Shown: positions 1 to 13,500 of the stretch, piece after piece
Layout of the letters: each line of letters begins with the position of its first letter
How positions within the stretch are numbered: the stretch's first letter is position 1
Assembly: GCF_000524195.1 (NCBI RefSeq)
Contig: NW_020170382.1
Coordinates: 2,840,771 to 2,904,770 of the forward strand
Length of the DNA stretch: 64,000 nucleotides
Direction of reading: 5' to 3'
From: Echinococcus granulosus
Lineage: Eukaryota; Platyhelminthes; Cestoda; Cyclophyllidea; Taeniidae
Notes under the pieces: generated by a model
What the model was told of the DNA's origin: nothing
The model's database searches: none
What the model saw: only the letters and a program-made list of their open reading frames with translations
Made by a program: the position numbers and the translations under genes

Positions 1-181
1 TCATAAAAGTGCATTCACGCAAGAAAACATTCTTTCCAACCCATTCATAACAATTGAAAATGATGCGCTAGATCCTGGTAATTAATATACACTTTTATCC
101 ATAACTCGAAAATATTCTCTTGTCATCAGTGGAGATCAGAGCTTAGCTTCAAGGCACTAACCAATACAGTATGGCCTCCTT

Positions 182-550
182 TTAGATTATAAAGAACTTT
201 TCGACATTCACGCTCAACACCTTACTTATCTGATGGCAACGCACAATTTCCGGTGGACAGGTTCGTGGTGCTCCTCCACCGGGATCGCGTCGGACAATGT
301 TTACAGCGACCGCCATACTCAGCGCATTCACACCACTCAGAGCCACTACCAGGCCGTTTTTCCTTTGGGCAGCACCGCCTCCATGGATGAGCACCAATTG
401 GCTGTTCTCGGCGACTTTATTCAATGCTGGCAGACCTACGTGAATTCCGCGACCAGGATACAGGAAAACGGTAGCTGTGATTCCTATGGGAAATGGAGGG
501 CTGCTGAAGCTGATCGTTACGATCTTGTTGGAATTGTAACTTAACTCCAA
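182..550 (-). other. Exon-like segment of unknown gene
   Basis: A stretch open in both orientations with coding-like composition. On the minus strand it reads a peptide with a hydrophobic run (GLVVALSGVNALSMAVAVNI) flanked by charged residues. It has an acceptor-like TTCAG near 505 and a donor-like GTAAGG near 224. On the plus strand a frame from ATG at 233 is open to 541. I recognise neither protein. It lacks the S1 helix expected for the voltage-sensor gene that begins downstream, so it is not assigned to that gene. Strand and reality are both uncertain. Confidence 0.3.
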
Positions 551-1505
551 TTTTCAAATCGAAAGGAAAATGAGATTGTTAAATACTTGCTCAAACTTGG
601 TGATATATGTACCTCAATAGTTATGGAGCAGAAAAGCTATTAGTGAATAGAGAGAATGGCTCAAAGCGAAAAGAAATTGAGTAAGTTTAAAGTGTCTTAT
701 TTCGTAGAGTTTCATTAATGCTTACAAAGAAATGGCAGTTATTTGAATACGTATGAGTTGATCCTACCAGAGTTGTATTTTAATCACAAAAAGAATTAAA
801 TAACTCCCAATAAGTTGGAATAGATGCCATGGGGGTACTTCTCTCCTAATCATAAAAAGAGTTACCATTAATAAACTATTTTGCTCAAAATAAGGGATTC
901 TTGGTTTCTAAAAAGTTCCAGATTTTTAAGTTTACGGAAAGTTAGACTATATAGAACTCTGGTTTTGTAACTCCCAGACTCGAAATTTCAAAGAAAAGTT
1001 ATTTATTTTCCTAAAAACTTTTAAACAATACAGCTAAACAGTACGCAGACTGGAAACACAATGTGATTTTAGAAGAGTGCTAGTAAAGGTAGCAGCATTA
1101 AGTTGATTTAATTAAACCATTGTTTGATCTGTCCATTGGAATGAAGCACTTTTAATGGGCAACGTAAATTAATTTAAATGTCCCGTCATTAACTCGCGGC
1201 TACTTCCGATGCTACATGATAATTTCACCTTAGATTTTACCAGTTAGCAAAGTTCTGTACTTATTTCTTTTTTAAAAGCCAAAACTGTTTGTCTTTCATA
1301 AACATCAAAATAAAATGCTCAAACACGTATGGTGTATCTAGATAAGGCCGTAATCGCATGATGCCTCACTGATTTCGACAGCGCTGTCATTCTTCGATAA
1401 CGTTTAAAAATGAGTGTTGGGTAGATATCTAAATTCTTGGCTATAATCTACATCATTTACTTCAGGCTCTAATGAACTTTATTTATTGTGCTAAAACCGT
1501 CTAAG
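551..1505. other. No gene seen; probable intron
   Basis: This is AT-rich sequence with no long open frame on either strand. It probably lies in the intron upstream of the S2 exon of the voltage-sensor gene. I looked here for a hydrophobic S1 exon and found none. Confidence 0.4.
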
Positions 1506-4500
1506 GTATGGGATATAAAGGATGCGACTCAGTGTTGCGACAAAGATGCGCTCAGCTGAATGCCACGGAGATTCGTCCACCGGATACGTCCACACTGGAA
1601 ATGACGAATCCTGCGATGCTCCATCACGCCTCTGAAGTGATGCACTTCGTTAGCATCGGGGTCACTGGCCTCTTCATCGCCTTCACGGTGCTCAAAATTG
1701 TTTGCCTTGGCCGGAAGTTCTTTACAAACATCTATGAGGTCAGTCTCAAAATCGCGTGAAATGTAAACGAAATTTATTATTACTCGGTTAACATTGAGCC
1801 TAGAAAAGAATAAATAAATGAATAATCGGAAGCGTATTGCAGGTAAGCTTAAAAAGCGGCAAAATAGGAGCCCATTTGTTATAAGGATTCAACTTCACGC
1901 CATTGAAATTACAGAAATCATTCCTTTCTAAGAATGAAATTGAATTAATGGAGAATGGTCATTCCCGTTTTATGATTAATTTTTGCAACGTCAAAAATCT
2001 GGTTTGATATGTATCCCCAAGGGGGAAAAGGAGTTAACCTTACTAAGTTGCAGCAATTTAATATCTTCAAATGCTTAAAGCTGAACTATCTGGTGATACA
2101 GTATAATCATATTTACTCCTGATCATTCAGGAGTGTAAGTGAGCATGCCTTTGTAAGATATCAGTACTTTGAATCTAACACATTTAAAAATGATGACCAA
2201 ACTTGCCAGTCAATGAGTGAGGGTCAAATGCTAAAGCTCTCCTCATCACCACATTTAAATTGGCAGTCATGATGGAGCAGCTAGTGTCCGCAAAGATTGC
2301 CAAAGCTAGGTGGAAACACAGGTCTAATTTCTTTGATTTCATATCAAAATTAGGTATCAAAAAGAACGGATCTTGGAAAATATCTTTTGGGATGCAAAAT
2401 AGAATCACAAATTTTGCCATACTAATTTTTAAATTGCCCCTTGATGCGACCTTTCCGAAAGCGCAAAGTTTTTCTATTGTAAGATTTTGCCTGTACCGGA
2501 TTCCACAAACAATCACTCAGCGTAAGAGAATTTTGAGGATATGACAAACTTAACAACGTTCGGATATTTCACTGCTTAATATGCTTTCCAAATGTGCTAT
2601 TTTGTAGAAAGAACTGGCATTTATTAAAAGAAGAAATATCTTAATCTTGATGCGGTTTCTGGCTCCAGCTCACCAAAAAACAGATAGTTAGCACTATTTT
2701 TATAGTGAAAATGTACCAAAAGCAATATATGCGTTGTTGTTAAACGCCTAGAGTTTTTTTAACCTTTGCACAGCATAGACGATAATAAATAAGTAAATTG
2801 TTACTGAGACCTTTTAACAGATTTGGTTACATTAACTTTTGTCTGCCTCGATTAATTTACACCTTCTTTCTAACCCAAGTAAGGAAACTGCTTACACATC
2901 ATTCTATAGTAAAAAGCGCTTGTCGATTTTCCGCATAAGTCCAGAAAAAGAAAATTTTCCATCTAATTTATCTTCTGAGGGAAAGAATAAAGAGTAAAGT
3001 TTGCCTTTTTTGTGTAAGAAACATTGACAACTCTGTGCTAGAGAAATTTGTTCAGAGAATGAAAACCCTGTTCAACAATCGAAATGTAAGGCTGATACTC
3101 GTAAACAAGGCGATTTCAATGAATTGGTTAATAAAGTTGTATTACAACTACGCGGGAGCAAAGAGCACAGCTGCTTTGTTCGTAGCAGCTATTTCATAGC
3201 AGTTGCGTAGAAATGACACAGGATAAATTGGCATCATTCGCTAGACATTCTATGTTCATCATCATTGTGCACTTCTGATGGAATTGTCGCAATTCTTTGA
3301 TCACCGACTTTATTATTCATTTTACTTTAAATATTACAACAAATTTACAATATTGACAGAATAATTGTGACCAAAACTTCATCAGGACTTCGTAAAAATC
3401 TTGACATTTTGTGTTAGTGTTACTGTGGTTAAGGAGTTTTGGGCATTTCCCCATCAATCAAATAGATGAATAAAAATGTGGGAAAAAATATCATCAGTCG
3501 ACACAGTTATCCTATGGTTAAAGTATTCATAATTACTCACAGATGTTAGTGAATTCCCCATCTGGACTTCTAATCACAAAAAGCCGCTTGGAAACCAGAA
3601 AACCACACTAATAACAATATGGAAACGAATTCTTTTCTGCACTGGATAAAATAAAGTGTGATGAGTATTTCCAAACTTATTCTTTATGTTATTCAGCCAG
3701 ATATATAAAAATTAATTGGTCAAAAAGACTCGTGGTTAAGATTTATAAGTCATTGAAATAAAGTCGGCTTGTTGTTTACCTAATTTTACTTCAAGACTCG
3801 ACCTACATGCTTTGAAATTACTAGCTTTTTAATGAGAAACTCGATTATTCTCGGTGTAAGACTAATAAATAGTCTTACATATTTTACTAGGTTTTATCTA
3901 ATCCCCAAAGCTTTGCGGGATTTTCAGGATTACGCCTCAACTGTTAGAGTTCAGAGAGAGCTCTGCAGAACAAAATAAGGAACGTTTTGTCAATACACTC
4001 TTTTTTCCTTGGCTGCTATTCAGGTGACCGATGCGCTTGTCATCCTGGTATCGTTTGTCTCGGACATATCCTACATAAAGCTGGACTCTCAGGAAATCTC
4101 AGCAATGGTGATTCTTCTTCTCTGGAGAATTGTGCGTCTCATCAACGGTAGGTGGACGTTCCTGTGAGCATAATCAGTTGTACGTAACACGTACTTGCGC
4201 AATGTCCGTATTTTTGCGTAGGAGGGGGGCTGGCTTCAAAGCAGAGCTCTACGAGAAATACCTCCGTATACATTGCGTTAAGCCTAATGCTGATGCCATG
4301 AACAAGAAGCAAAATTAGTATATACTGATTCTTTACTTTTTTAGCTTAAGATAGATGAACTGTAGTTGGTTTAATTCACAGACCTACTTGGCATGTTGTG
4401 CAACTTAATTTTCAAAAGGGAAATTTGCCCTGTTATGTGAACATGCGGACAACAAAAAGATATTTTTAGGTAAAATATGAGCTTTAAAATGCACAAGTTT

Positions 4501-7500
4501 TGTACAGATTTACCATTTTGCAGTAAAAATGAATCCAAGAAACCCTACTTGCTAAATTTTGGGATATTCATTAAATGTTTACTACTTAACATCATGTTCA
4601 TTTGCTTAATCAGAAGCAAAATCTGTTTTCTCACACCCCTTGTAAAAATGCAATTACGTAGAAAAAGCTAATTACATGGAAACAAAATTTTATTCCGAGA
4701 TGGAGCAGAAGAATTTCACTGAGGTGAAATGCAATTTATATGAGTGACATTAGAACTCATTAGGTTTTTCACTTGTTGTGACGCGTAGTATCGTATTCAA
4801 AAGTGAGATAAGGTTAAGTCTCAAGGCGTTACTCCTCTTCTTTTTTCGACTTTATACAATTTTTAGGTGCATTATGTCGCGGTCTACAAGTTTCTTGCAG
4901 AAGTATTTAAAAATGCTTATCCGTTTTGGGCATTTGTCTAAAATAAAAACGCGGCACCCTCTTGGCATATAATTACCTCCATCACTATTTGGCCTTCTAT
5001 TGCGGTAGTTTATCACCCAACAGTAACGGGTTAGGCGAAGAGATGTGCTCAAAGGGAAAAAACCAGTAATTCAAGATTTTTTGGACTCAATTCAATCATG
5101 AAAGCAATTAAATTCCTCAAATTTGTTAATGGACAAAGCTCCGGGAATCCTCCGAAGGTGTACATTTGGCTCTGTATTATCAAGCAAATAAATAATAATC
5201 AGAGGAAATGTTCATATCATACTTGGAATTTGCCTTTTTTGCATCGGTGAAAGAGTCATTATTGCATTGCTTAGGTTAGACATGAAGTTAACTAAGGGAG
5301 ATCCCGAATAAAATGTAGAGTTTCGTTGTGCCATTTAATACTGGTTTTAGCCATAAGAGTTAGTGTGTCAATTATTCCGACAATTGCTCCTCATGAATAC
5401 CATCAGGGAAAAACTTAAAGACTTTAAGGTTTATAGAAGTAACAGTTGTTGATACCTGAATTGGACTTTACAATATTTTGATTCTTTGGCATTTATAAGA
5501 CGCGATTTTCAAGATAACCACAAAATAAGTCCACTTTTTCCCCATATTTACCTATTATTTTATCAGAATTATACCACTACTGTGCTAGGTTCATACCTTT
5601 GTGTAATATTAGCAACATACAGCATCTACTAACATTTTGCTAACTTCATTATACACGTATCATGCGCCACAGTCCCTCTGAGATAAAAATTGTAGGAAAA
5701 TCAATTGTGCTCATTTTTTTGTGAATAATGAGAAGGTAAATCCTTTATTTTTAGTTATTTTAAATAAACCCTAGGCATGATTTCAGGACTTCATTGCCGG
5801 AAAATTTGCAACCTTAAGATCATCTAAGGTTTAATAAACAGAGAAATCAAAATACAGAAGACATTAAAAGTTCCTAGAGCACTAAGGACATTTGAATTGC
5901 ACAGTGTTGGGAAAAACTATTAAGCATTGTCTGCTTTAACCTAAAAATGCTTAAACAAATTCCTACTTGTGCAGAATTTTTCTGGAACCTTCTTCCAGTT
6001 AACAAAAAATGTGAAAATTTTTGCTGTGAAAATAGCCTGCAAAAACGAACTTCTAAAGAGTCATTGCATTCACCTGCTACTGGAGGATTGTTTTGAATTT
6101 CAGCTATGTTGATGTACGAAAGGCAACGCTGTGAATTCCGAGTAATTTTGCAGAAGCGTGCACGACGCCTTCAAGAACGAAAAGTTGATAATCTCCAACG
6201 GAATAAAGAATTATTTCAGGTGAGAATCACCGAAAACGTCAACTCCCCCCAAATCGGATGGACAGGTTAATTCTAAGTTTATACTAAGTTGAGCATTTAA
6301 CACGATCTTGTGATAAACTAATACTATTGATTTCATTTGAATTACTTGGTTTCAGCTTTGTAGGTCCATTGATTTTTTATTTACTTCTTGAAATCTGTAG
6401 AAACACATAACAAACCTGGAAGAGCTAGCCAGAAACCTTGGATGCTCAGAGGAATCCATCAGAGACTGCAAACCTCGTTGTAAGTCGATTATTAAAGCGG
6501 ATGATTTTGATTAAAAAGTTGGCTTTTGGTAAAACTGTTTATACCTACAGATGTGTATCACTCAAAAGAACAAACCCAAAATGCCTTGAAGTCGATTGCC
6601 GCCCTGACAACCGGCTTTATGGGCGGACTTGTTGGAGCTCCACTTGCTCAAAAGGAATCCATAGCTCGATTCACGGCCAACAGTCCTCCTGCGCACAGTG
6701 CCAATCAGGTATGTATCAGCGTTAAATCTAGCGCAAGTTACGATTTACTGCAGCTCAAGACTTTGCACTCGCGCAACTTAGATTGACGTAGCTTGTTAGG
6801 TTAACTATTTGGGAAATGTCTACTCCAATTTTGCATCAAATAATCTAGTTTTACATGCAGTAGTATGGTCATTATGTGCCCTAATAAAATAAGGAAGTTT
6901 TCCAACTTTAGGATACATTCCTTTAGTTAATTTTTTAATGTCATAATTAAAGAAGCCGTTTTGGCAATAAGTTGTCATTTAAGCAGCTTTTGTAAGAAGG
7001 TATTTTAAAAAATTCTTGTTATATTTATTGTTCTGCTGTCATAACTTATTAGACGAAGGTGGGCCTGTAACGGTTTAATCAACAACACATTGAAGGTTTG
7101 TATACATAACTAACAGTTAATGCGTAGCTGTGATGAATAACAGGATTTTTCCTTTAAACCATTTAGCACTCAAATCAAATTTTGCTAGTTTATGGCATTA
7201 CCTCACAGTTTTTGCCAATTTTTCAATGCAAATAATTTGCCTGTAATACATTTAAGACCAAATAACATGCTAGTTACACTATTAGTATGATAGAATTCTG
7301 CCTATAAAGACGAGCTTTTGCAAACAGTCAACAGAAATCCAAATGTTCATTTGAGTTTTGCACATTTTCCTCCCCAAAGGGGGATTATGTCTAGCAACAG
7401 CAATATTTGAAAATTTTAATTTGGTCCCTTGAGAAAGATCTGTGTCAGAAGTTTTTACTGATTTGCATCGCTTGTGATAAAATCTCTGAAGATAACAAAT

Positions 7501-10500
7501 TTAATAATCAGACAATATTCTTAATAAGTAAAAAGTTGAGCGACCTGGAATATTTTAACGCAAGCATTTATACATTACTTATGCGCGCTAAATGCAGCGC
7601 AATTCGCTTAATTTCTTGAAAATGGAATAATGGTGTGCTTATAGCTCTGAAAGCCTTTAAAAAACCTTTGAAAGTGGTTTAACACATTGGGATATTTACT
7701 AGGTGTTTAGCAAACTCTTATTTATGCTGATGTTTACCTGTGGTTACCAGGACACGACTGAAAAAGCATAAATGTTTAGATGATTTTAGCCTTTCTTCTA
7801 ATAAGTCCGTATTGGAGGCTTCAAAAGTTAGGAGCATATTTTGTCCAACTTGTCGAACACGCAAAAAGCTGCATTTCCTATCCCGTCATTCAGTCCTCAT
7901 GTGTGAGCTAAAAATGATGATTGAGGAAGTATACATGCCACGCGGACAAGAGAATCTATGAAAATATTTTAGTGAAATTTGAAAGCATATTTGATTTGAA
8001 AAAGCAGGAAACATTGACGGGTTTTGAAAATGGCAATAAATATCAAACATTTGGGAAATTTCGATACGGTCGCATGCTTTAATTGTCCGTGAAAATTGGA
8101 GCATTTTGAGCACTTTAAATTCGCGCAATCTTGTTACTTTTAGATTGACAGAAATATAGCCTAAAATGTGCACGCTTAGAAAATGCGCATATTTTTGAAC
8201 GTGTGTATCCTGTAGCACAAATACTAATTTGAAAAATAAATGTGTTTTTCATTAAAGATATTTTGCAGCAGTGGGTCGCGCTAAATGTCGTGCATTTAGG
8301 TCCTCAGAATACCTAGTCTTCTATCAACATTTAAAGAAAGTAAACATTTAGCGGGAGAGAATAATGGATTCAACAATAAAACTAATGACCACCTTTGAGA
8401 TTACCACCATCGTTTTCTTGTCAATTCAATTTTTCACCCATAATTGTACTTCATTACATCCGGCATAAATTAAGACGAATACATTAAGTTGAACTAATTA
8501 TTCCTTCCAATAAAAAATTTGTCTTGCTTTTATTGTGCTAGTAGAATTCAGCACTTTTATTAAATTATTAATTTAGGACTGCAATGCTTCGTTGGTGAAA
8601 TTCCTCTGATTACTTTTACGAATTCTCCAAGACGAGTGTCACTTGAATTAGGTGAGGCTAAAAAATACATGCAAATATAGCCCAGACTTTGAACTAGGTC
8701 TCTGCTGACGCGAGATGACAAAGTCTCTTATTCAACACTGATTGTTCATTTCTGGTGTCATTTTCACTAAAGGTTAAATCTAATCTGATCATATCAAGCA
8801 ATTGAGTTGCCAAATAAAGTGGTGAAATTTGAGAACTTTAAGTTTTTCGAGACTTCAAACGAAGTATTTCTTCAGAAATCGTGAATAANNNNNNNNNNNN
8901 NNNNNNNNNNNNNNNNNNNNNNNNNNNNNNNNNNNNNNNNNNNNNNNNNNNNNNNNNNNNNNNNNNNNNNNNNNNNNNNNNNNNNNNNCATAATTATTTA
9001 TGTGAATTTCAGTGATTAAAGCCGGTAGCAGGATAAATATCAAAAATTAAAGACTTCATATTTCACTAATCTCTCATAGAAAATGTTGATTTTGATAAAA
9101 TCCCGAATAAAATGACCCATTTGTTGGCTTTATTAAAATGTCATGATAACATCAGGTAGAGCAACCCACGACAACCTTGCCTTAAGTTTAAAACTTCAAC
9201 TATAAATAAGTAATGCCTCATTTTAGGTCTCGCAGTCATCCCTGGCTGCAGGCGACACCTGTTCCTCTGGTGCCTACGACTCCCTGAATAGCTGTAAGGG
9301 CTTCCTAACATCGTTCACTCACGAAGACGGTGCTTCTAGCCCAGGTAGCCTTAGCTCTCTCCCCAGCTCAAGTCGAAGGGAACTAATGGTGCGTAGTCAG
9401 GCGGAAAATCTGGTTCGGAACGTGCTGTTGCACCAGCTTAGCAACGCAATTGAGGAAAGCGAGGCCGCCTTTTGCCATCAACAGTGCTTCTCGCCACGAC
9501 GCAAGAGTAGCGGACCCGAGCGGCCAGAAAGACGCCTCCTAAAGGGTTTTCTTGGGGGTGCCTATCACAAGCAGGTCTCATTTGAAGGACGAAAGGAGAG
9601 GGTGAAAAGCTTGGAGTAAGCGTTTACTGATTACACACTTTAATTTTGTCTAAAACAAGATTAATTGTGGAGCTTGTGCTTCGATTTTCCAACTGAATTT
9701 GGCGCTTTATAACAAATGTCGAATAAAAATTTATCAGGAAAAATACTAGGTCTTTTTTATTAAAGAGATATTCCTTACAAATTTCTACTACGTTTTATGG
9801 AAAATGAATAGAATTATTGAAATGATGCAGCTGTCTACGTTTTAGTGATTTCTATCCCAAACAAGGGCTTTAGTTCACTGATTTTTATTAACTGCGGATT
9901 GGTGCTAGGGAAGGTAACTAGCAGTATTTCTAAATGGTCCCAGCAGTAAGTTACAAAACCGTGCCAAGAATACGAATGATTGGATGTGTTAGGAAGATAA
10001 GGTATGGTATGCGTTAGGACAAACTACGCTTCGGTAGCCTTTCTGCTTTATTTGATGACCAATTCGCTACTTAGGTCAAAAGTGTTCTGCTTGAGATTAT
10101 TCTGTTTAGTAGGGTTTTGGCATGCTAGAACCACAATAAAAACAGTGTGGAGCTTAATGCCGATTAAATTACCATGGAGTCTACTCGTAGAGGTGTGTCT
10201 ATTAACTTGGTCATGAAAGGTAAGCACTAAAAAGAATAATAATTAGAAAATAAATTAACCGAGGAGAAGGCGCTGTATTTCCTTATTTCTACAGCAATAC
10301 TAAGAAAATAACAGTCATTTTGGTAGGTTTGAAGATCATGGGATTGGTGTATTAAGAAAAATACGTTGTTCATGGGTATCTGGTCCGAAGAAAAGTGTTG
10401 TTTCTCCACATATAGGTCTTGTATGCGAATACATTTTTTCCCTTTAAATAGTTCTACTGTACTTACGGGGATTATAGGCAGAATAAAATAGTTTGGAACA

Positions 10501-13500
10501 GCGCTAATAAATCTGAAGTATCCAGCAAAGAGGCCGTGGTTTTATGCATCGCCTTAGTCACTTCAAATAGTAATCATTTATGTCTGGTTAAGATTTTATG
10601 ATCATTGGGCATTTAAATGAAATGTTCAAATGGTTATCCATATCGCATGCAACTTCTGTAGGGGAAATTTAATGTGTAAGAGGTGGAAGCTAACATATTT
10701 ATAAACTAAACTGGCAGTGTTTTTGTGTGCTGCAGTACTGTTTACTGATTCTACTGCCTCTTGCGCATGTGTTGGAGATCCAAGAACATTGCTTTAAACC
10801 CGACTGAACATTCATAAGGCCTACAATTGTCTGAAACTAGTTCTGGGTCCTCACCCTCTTTTCGAATAGGCATGTTTCTGATCAAGGGCGCCGCCAGCTA
10901 CCACATTTCTATTCACATTCACCGTGCATAGAAATCCCTCCGGTACCTATAATATGGTGGCGATTTTTTGAACAACCTTACTAGCTGTAACATTTGGATG
11001 TTATTTAAATATGCAATTCGTTTCATTACTTTTTACGTGCTTCTTACATTCCCGATGTAACTTGGCTCGTGTAATCAAACCTGACCATCTTGACAATTTA
11101 CCGGAAACTTTGAAAAACGTGTTTTTTTTTTGTTTCACTCAAAAGAGTAGGCTTAACTACGTGACGCCGTATAAACTTTGACAGAGTTTGAAAGTCCCAC
11201 CTGCTCAGCAAAGTCCAGGAGACCCATTCACAATTGGTGCGTTTCCATTTAGCGTTCCATAAATCGACGTCTTAAGGTCAGACTACGGTAGATTTTCTGT
11301 GAAAAAGAATCGTAGGTTAAACGAACTAAATTGAATTAAAGTTAGCTCAAAAACAGGGTGGATTAGTCATTCACCTTTAAAAGGTTCTCGTTTATTTAAA
11401 ATTGTTTATTGTACTTGAAAATGATTCAATTGGAGCAAACAAGTATTCACTTTAACATGTGAAAACGAATTCTGATTGTTGAATCCGTATTTTGGTTAGC
11501 TTCTCAATAAGCTATAATTTTACACCATTTCTTCTAAATTACTTGAATTCACCGTCACCCAATACTACTTTTACGTTTTTACATATTGAGCATAAATCTT
11601 CAAAATTGCGCAGTTTTTTTGAGACATTACTACAATTTCCTGCAACAATATATATAAAGCATGAGATAAACAATTGATTGACTCTTTGATCTTCAACCAG
11701 GGAAGTCAAACGCTATTTTACCTAACTCAGAAATGTCTTAATTGTTTAATACCAAGTTGAAAAGTAACTAACTTATATTTCGCAGTCTTATTAAGTAACA
11801 GTAAACTCAAGGTAGAGCATTTTTTTACAAGCCAATCTAAGATAACTTCTAATTCAAAAATTTTAAATTATACTCTCAGTCGGACCTATAAACCTTTTTA
11901 GCCTCGGAATCGCTCCCTTACACAACCGCCGTCGACAAACCCTTGGTCCATTGAGCAAACTGAGCATCCACCTTTCCCATCGAGGCCTTATTAATCCACC
12001 ATACCAAAAGCACCATCAGGTGACCAACGCCGCCTTCGATACTGATGAGTCTGAATCCGCCTCCATTCGCTTAAACTTACCCCACCAACACTTCCTAACG
12101 CTGCCAGAGGAGAGTGCTTCCCGATCCACGAATAGCTCCCAACCCCCTCTCCCCACTGCTCCCATCCTACAGATCAACGAGGTCGAGACCCACGACGAAG
12201 ACGGGGATAATGGCGATGAGGACGAAGGTGGAAGTATCGGTGACGAGGGAAGTGTGAAAGGCATCTGTGGTGATGGTAGGGATTCCAAAGTATGCCTCGA
12301 GGGAAAGACAAAAAACAAGCGGCGGAGAAGGCGGAAGCGAGCATCCAACGCCAGTGGCTCTTGTCGGTCCTCCGAAGGTATCTCAGTGACAGCAGCCCCG
12401 GTCAATGGCATGTATGGGCTGACGCGCAGAAACTCCTACTGCCCTATGCGACTGGTGCCACCAGACAAGCAGCAGCTCCTCCTACCAGAGAGAAAGGCAC
12501 GTAGTGAAAATGGCAGCCAACCCACCATTGTGCGGACCTCCAGTGAGCGCAGATTCTACGTCAGCACTGTGGTTAGTAAAATCCGACTAATTCAATGAAT
12601 TACTTGCTAAGTGAAATGTGATTATTGTTTTCCTTAAAACGTTTTGGATTTTTTTAATAAAAACTTGTCCTTCTGTCACTCGACACAAGCGAACTAATTT
12701 GTATTCCATCGTCATGTGCAGCTTTATAATTGTAGGGAAGTACGTAAAAAACTGTGCAACTATTTAGGTATCTGTTCACTAAATAGATTTTACTAGCTGC
12801 AGATTAAGGCATCATCAGAACTCTAATAACGTATTTTTTCGTACAACTACTAGCTGCAGTTCGGTGAAAAGATGAGACAATTTTTTTTTCAATTTCGGAT
12901 ACCTTTACATTCAATACCGCCTTTAATTCCCCCGCGCATAGTTGTACAAGATGAGGATTTTGTTTATACAAAAGAAGGTTAAGGTGCGTTGTAAGAAGAA
13001 AGCACAAGCGTTGCTTGGTACCGTTGTGAAAAATTGACAGGCATTACTCGTGATGGAAGCCCCATTTGTGTAAAAGTGGTTGATTACAAAGGGCCGCCTA
13101 CCACAGAGGTCATGCTTTGCGTGGAATTTGTTATCCGTTATAAAAGTTAAAGCATTTTTCCACTTAAAATTCCCGCAATTAGGATGATATGCTTTGTGCG
13201 AAACTTCGAAATATTTGTCAAATTTTTTATTCTTGATACAGGAACGTAACTAGATCCAGTAAATGTGTCCTGTTTGTCCTAGATCATATGTTAAGCTGGA
13301 AATTATGGTTAAAGCTCACGATTATTGGGACTTCACAGAAATACACGTGTCGTTATTAACCAGATTATACACTGACATAAAAAAAGAAGATTTTCGTGAT
13401 AAAAACCGAAAACAGTTGAATCTGTTTGCAAAATATGTGGTCGACATCACGCCTTTTCTAAGGCCTTTTTTCTAAAACATCTCTTCTGTCCGTCTCAGGC

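Noticed and set aside
12016..12411. Long minus-strand open frame opposite the voltage-sensor tail exon
   Set aside because: It is the antisense shadow of a plus-strand exon with correct splice phase on both sides. Its Pro/Ser/Leu-rich reading is what an acidic, Ser-rich exon gives in reverse.
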